Shown here: positions 59,287-64,000 of the stretch, piece by piece
Layout of the letters: every line of letters starts with the position of its first letter
Position numbering within the stretch: the stretch's first letter is position 1
Source of the DNA: Quercus robur
Taxonomy: Eukaryota > Streptophyta > Magnoliopsida > Fagales > Fagaceae
Length of the DNA stretch: 64,000 nucleotides
NCBI RefSeq assembly: GCF_932294415.1
Contig: NC_065536.1
Span: 15,807,974 to 15,871,973 of the forward strand
Direction of reading: 5' to 3'
Translations under genes and position numbers: made by a program
Notes under the pieces: generated by a model
Database searches by the model: none
The model's input: only the letters and a program-made list of their open reading frames with translations
What the model was told of the DNA's origin: nothing

Positions 59287-62200
59287 ATGTTTAAGAACCA
59301 ATTGCAAGAGTTGGCTCAGAGAAGCTGCTTTAACCTTCCCTCATATTCATGCATCCGGGAAGGACCGGATCACGCCCCTCGATTCAAAGCTACTGTCAAC
59401 TTTAATGGAGAAAATTTTGAAAGCCCTACCTTCTGTTCTACTCTAAGACAGGCAGAACATGCTGCAGCTGAGGTAGCTCTGAATACACTTGCAACAAGAG
59501 GCCCCTCTAGAGCCTTAGCTGCAAGAGTTCTGGTGAGCATCTTAAGTAGACCTGTATCATCTCAATTCTTGGTGTTTCAAATATATCATTCTCCTTTGGA
59601 TTCACAATTGGTTGATTGATTTTTAAATTATTAGTTTTAGAAGGATAGGGATCAAACATTTGAACTTGTAGGTGAGAAAATTGCACAAAATTTTCGCCCT
59701 ATGGGGAGGGGGAATGAGAAATTCGAACTAGTGACCTTGGCCTCATGAGTCGTGGTTGCTCTATTCCTTAGGGTTAAGAAAAATAGTATCCTAAAGTGTT
59801 TGAATTGGACGATGAGAGTTAGAGGAACCATAGTAAGTAGAGTTGATGAGGATCCATAACCAACCCCAATTCAATTGGAATTAAGATTTTTAGTTGATTT
59901 GAGTTGGACAAGTGCTTTATTTAGTTATGTGTGGATTCTAGAAATTGAGAGGAATGCTGTGGACCTGTAAATTACCTTTAGATCACATGGTAGTCGTGCG
60001 TAATATTGAATTATTTAAAAGTTCCTTGGAATATATGACACTAAAAGTCATTTTGATAATGTCAGATAGATTTCATATGCATTTATTTGTCAAAGAAAGG
60101 CATGAATACAAGGGGAAAAAATTTAGCAAAGGAAAGCGTTATTTATTTGAAATACTTCATACTTTTGAAGCATGCACAAGAAAGAATTCCTTCATCTGAA
60201 AATATATAATTTTTTTGCTTCTCATACTTATTATTTCCCTTTAAAATGGGAAGTGTAGTGCAATCGTACACCTTAGATCCCTTACCAGGTTTCTAAAAAT
60301 TTCACCACTTTTGAATGTCCATATTATGCTTTATGTGAAATGTAAGAGCCAACTGTCTGGGCTCAGGAGAGTACTTTATTTCTCATTAAATCTGTGCGTG
60401 GCACCTATTTGTAAGAGCCAACTGTCTGGGCTCAGGAGAGTACTTTATTTCTCATTAAATCTGTGCGTGGCACCTATTTGTTATGCTGTGCTCTCCTGAA
60501 TCGAGACTGTTCTTGGGTTCAATTTAGTAGTTACCTCTTGAACATCCCTTCTCTTTTTCCTAGACCAAATCCTACCTGCAAAAACAAATGCTAAATTGAT
60601 TCCCACACGTCTTCCCACTCTATCTCTGCAACTAGAAGTCTCATTATAACTGCTTTGGAATTTCCTAAAATTCCGAGCACCCCTTTTTCATATGTTCTTT
60701 CTTGCTTTCTAGATTTTTGAAGCTGTTTGTTTCTTGTAGAGTACTGCTATTAGTGGTAAATGGAAGGTTTGCACAAACTTGTATTGGTACAATAATATAG
60801 TAGCAGGAAAAGAAGTACAAGGGAACCAATTCAAGCTATACAATATTTTTTATCATTCTTTCTCTCGGTGAACTGTATGTATATTCTATAGCCTGCTTGT
60901 CACGTGCGCTTTCATGATCTGTATCCCTAGATATATTTGCTGCCAGTCTCTTTAACTTGCACATAGTATGCTGCCTTAAAATTGAAGATCATATGATTTT
61001 GTTTTGGGGGCTGCTTTTGCAGGATGAAACAGGAGTTTATAAGAATTTGCTGCAGGAGACTGCTCACAGAGCTGGGTTAAAACTTCCTGTTTATACCACT
61101 GTTCGATCTGGACCAGGCCATGTCCCTGTTTTCTCATGTAAGGTTGAGCTTGCAGGAATGAACTTTACAGGTGAACCAGCTAGGACCAAGAAACAAGCTC
61201 AGAAAAATGCTGCAATGGCTGCTTGGTCTGCCTTGAAAAAATGTGAGCATCTACTCTTCATTTATTTCATCTTCTTCATAGTGCTCAACTTGTTATAATC
61301 ATACAAGAACTGTTGGGCTTCCATGCTTTTCAAAGTTTCTTACTGGTTCCTAAATTGAATTCTTTCATTTCTAATCACTTTACATTCCATGTTTAGTGTC
61401 ACAGAGTCGCTCATCTTCCACTACTTCTTCCTCTCCTTCATTGGAGTGTAAAGGCAATGAAGAGCAGGAACAAGTCATCATTGCTCGTGTACTTGCAAGT
61501 CTGCGCCCATCAGAGGCAAATAAGTCCACAGAAAATTATCATCGACATGGTAGGCAAAGATCCACTCCCATGCTGTGGGAATCAAACCCGCCAACTCCAA
61601 CCTTATACCCTATGCGATGCCAGAACTGGGCATACTCTACTTTTTCCCCTGAGATGGCAATGTATCAGATCTGGCATCAAGAACAATTACTACAGCAGCA
61701 ACATCGCTTGTTGGCACTTGCAGTTCCAGCAGCTACTCCATCCGCTCCTCAGCTTTATCCATTTATGCAATCTATGCTCCAGCCAGACTGCTGTTTATAT
61801 TTTCCAGGAAGAGAGCTGGAGTCAGTCCCCATGGGACCCAAAATTACAATTGCTACCTCTGGCCCATCACTTTGCTTTTCCAACCATTTGGTTCCTAGTT
61901 CAATTAGGGGCAGGTCCACTGTGACTATTCAAGAGATACAGGAGGAAAAACCGGAAGAATCATCCAATTATTCTCCATCTGGAGTTCCAGATCCCCCTTG
62001 TGTTGGTAACATTAGTACTGAACCACAAATCCTGGAAACAGTTCAGGAGGATGAAAAACAAAACCTTGGTGGGTTAGATAGAAAAATTTCTAATCTTCAG
62101 CTAGAAGGGAACCAAACAGGAAACTCTGAATGGGCTTGTCATAGAGGCATGGTTTCTGGATCTAAGCCAATTGAGTTTCAGTTACAAAACCCACGTGTTG

Positions 62201-62595
62201 ACTCTTCTCTGTCCAATGTCGGACCCCAATACAGATATTCTGTACCACCTTTATCTGCAGCTGCTCCTGTGAGGACCAGAACTGTGAGCCCCACTTCGTC
62301 GCTGGGGTTCAGACCACAAAATATGGCTTCACCTTGGGCTGCTCCACCAAGAATGAGAACTGGGGTTGCTTCATGTTCACCCAGGCCACCTGAAAGATTT
62401 GACCTTGGAGTACCCCCTGCCTTCATGGCACCAGCTGTTCGAATCAGATCAGTGGTACCAGTCTGTTCAGCCCCACCAGTGAGAAAAATGCCAAATTCGA
62501 GTAACGAAGTAGTGTCATCAAACAGAGAAAAGAAAAATTCAGAACCAGAAGGCATGTCAAGTGCAGGTTCAAAGTTTGGGAAGCTTAGGATATGA
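59287..62595 (+). CDS. Double-stranded RNA-binding protein, DRB2/3/5 group (554 aa)
   Basis: Three coding exons: 59287-59532, 61023-61242 and 61397-62595. The first dsRBD (residues 2-70) has NQLQELAQRSCFNLPSYSC, REGPDHAPRFKATVNFNGE and STLRQAEHAAAEVALNTLA. The second (83-154) has ETGVYKNLLQETAHRAGLKL, YTTVRSGPGHVPVFSCKVEL and TKKQAQKNAAMAAWSALKK. The ~400-residue tail is Pro/Ser-rich, ends KFGKLRI, and includes APAVRIRSVVPVCSAPP, a motif I associate with this group. DRB proteins bind hairpin and long dsRNA and partner Dicer-like enzymes; DRB2/3/5 relatives affect microRNA action and antiviral silencing. The second dsRBD looks closest to DRB3/5, but the subgroup is not certain. The start is MFKNQ where relatives have MYKNQ. 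A sound AATAAA lies at 62700-62705. Confidence 0.95.
60342..60479. repeat. Exact 69-bp tandem duplication in DRB intron
   Basis: Copies at 60342-60410 and 60411-60479 are identical, beginning GTAAGAGCCAACTGTCTGGG. This indicates a very recent slip or repair event, or an assembly artefact. Confidence 0.95.
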
Positions 62596-63270
62596 ATGGA
62601 GTATAGATACTACAAGAATCTTTTTTTTTGTCCTGAATTTTCATTATGCAGAATATGGTGGTTTTGAGAGGCCATTGATGCTTCTTCATAGTAAATCAGA
62701 ATAAATGGCTAGTTCTTTGATAATCTGTGTAAATGTGAGTTTTTATATTGCTTGAGCTTTATCAGTATTGACCCATTTAGTCGCATTTTTCTATACGTAT
62801 ACTAAATAGCATTGATGAATTTGTTTAAAATGATCCGCATTTTCATTGCCAAAGGATGCTGTTCTCTCTGGTACTACCTACAAGGTTGGTTTTTCAGTGT
62901 CAATAATGTATATGAAATCTTGGAACAATCATCTTTGCAAAAGAAATACTGAGCAAGCCCTTTCTTGTTTTTGTTTGTCTAATTTGAACTCAACCGGCCA
63001 TCACCACAGTATCTCAGGATCTTGTAATGCCATGAAGTGTGTACCACTTCCGAATGCAGAACTTGAATTTGTAATTGTTATGGTCTTTCATGGAAAAATT
63101 ATTGCAAAACAAAGGAATCAAAGTTGATCAGATTGGGATTGAGTCTACATTCACTCATGTCATACATGGCCTGAGAGATAAAAAGTATTGGAGTTGCATG
63201 AGATAGTAAGAAAAGTACCTTTGGATTCCAAATAATTGGGATCTCCAATGTTTTTATCTAGAAGAAAGGC
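62596..63270 (+). other. DRB 3' UTR and downstream spacer
   Basis: Polyadenylation signal AATAAA at 62700-62705. The 93-codon ORF at 62846-63127 has no recognised domain and is not called as a gene. Confidence 0.5.
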
Positions 63271-63960
63271 ACAAGATTTCAATTTTTTAAATGAAAAGGT
63301 GAAGCAAAGTTTATCGGCTGGAAGAACAATTTACTTTCCTGAGCAGGAGGAAGTACTCTTACCGAATTTGTAGTGCAGGCCACCCCCATATGTGCTATGT
63401 AAACTTCTGATATCTTATTCCAAAATTGCTCAAGAATTGATGTAGTTACTAGGAAGTTCTGGTGGAAGGGTGCTGGAAGTGATAATAATTTTATTGCTTG
63501 GAAAGATTGGGGCAAACTGTGTCAACCAAAGAAAAATGGTGGATTGGACTAATTTTTTTAAAGGATTTTAACAGGGCTCTATTTGCAAAAGTGGGGTACA
63601 TGGTTGCAACTGGCCACTCTAGTCTTTGAGCCAGCATGATAAGGAGTAAATATAAAGTGAGCATTGGTTGAGGATGGTGATAGCTTACAACAAAGCTAGG
63701 GTCATCTGGTATGGGTGCAAGTGTAACTGGAGCTTGAGAACAGACACCCTAAACATGTTTAGCCGTACAGATATTATTAAATTGGTGCTAGACCCTCCTG
63801 ACCAGCTGCACAGGGACAACCCTTCTTTATCAAGTTTCTCCCTTAATGGCACCTTAAAAATGGCCCTTACTCTGGAAGCAATTTGGAACCTTAGGAACCA
63901 GGTCCTCCATAATAGGCAGAAGATGGTGAACCATATTAAGGTTACAAGTGACTAGGAGAA
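63270..63960 (+). mobile_element. LINE (L1-type) pol remnant
   Basis: Across frames the plus strand gives pieces of the plant non-LTR reverse-transcriptase C-terminus: FWWKGAGSDNNFIAWKDWGK-like text then LCQPKKNGGLD, KDFNRALFAKVGYMVATGHS, SMIRSKYKV, and LTLEAIWNLRNQVLHNR. Frameshifts and stops break it. It probably extends past the right edge of the window. Confidence 0.75.
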
Positions 63961-64000
63961 TAGGGTGAAGGAATTTGCTGAGGCTAGTGCAGGAAAAAGG

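Noticed and set aside
62846..63127. 93-codon ORF downstream of the DRB gene
   Set aside because: No domain, no splice or start support; likely 3' flank between the UTR and the LINE remnant.

Overview
This is plant nuclear DNA. The genes have many short exons, GT-AG introns and AT-rich spacers, and most of the space between them is transposon debris. The proteins match eudicot families. The kind of debris (LINE tails, PIF/Harbinger and hAT MITEs, a TRIM, Helitron-like ends, Ty3/Gypsy LTRs) would suit a woody eudicot, but the species cannot be fixed from the sequence.

Four genes look intact. (1) HASTY (HST, exportin-5 family), minus strand, 1-7356. It starts inside the window and its 3' half runs off the left edge; 14 exons are visible, covering about 551 residues. 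(2) A membrane-anchored CDK-like Ser/Thr kinase of the IBS1/At1g54610 family, minus strand, 20262-26097, 7 exons, 583 aa. (3) NOP58, the box C/D snoRNP core protein, minus strand, 40606-43682, 8 coding exons, 603 aa, with a telo-box and site II element upstream. (4) A double-stranded RNA-binding protein of the DRB2/3/5 group, plus strand, 59287-62595, 3 coding exons, 554 aa, with a long intron in its leader.

The remainder is accessory DNA. From 8071 to 17378 lies a 9.3 kb segment bounded by about 50 bp inverted termini. It carries a decayed coiled-coil gene with four lesions, an orphan last exon, LINE and Gypsy LTR fragments, and a 92-bp minisatellite with a four-unit higher-order period. From 44915 to 46375 lies a foldback element with 0.6 kb arms, built largely of GGCAATG/CATTGCC palindromes and flanked by a near-perfect 9-bp duplication. 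Other elements include a complete 287-bp TRIM in a HASTY intron, three GAGCAT-ended PIF/Harbinger-type elements, candidate Helitron ends, an orphan receptor-kinase exon, and a set of very short poly(A)/poly(T) insertions with target duplications.

Two of the four genes (HASTY and the DRB) act in the small-RNA pathway and NOP58 acts on another small-RNA class, but nothing in the sequence shows that their proximity is functional. No viral gene, CRISPR array, rRNA or tRNA was recognised. I found no wholly new multi-gene system; the strongest novelty candidates are the 9.3 kb gene-carrying element, its minisatellite, and the palindrome-array foldback element.
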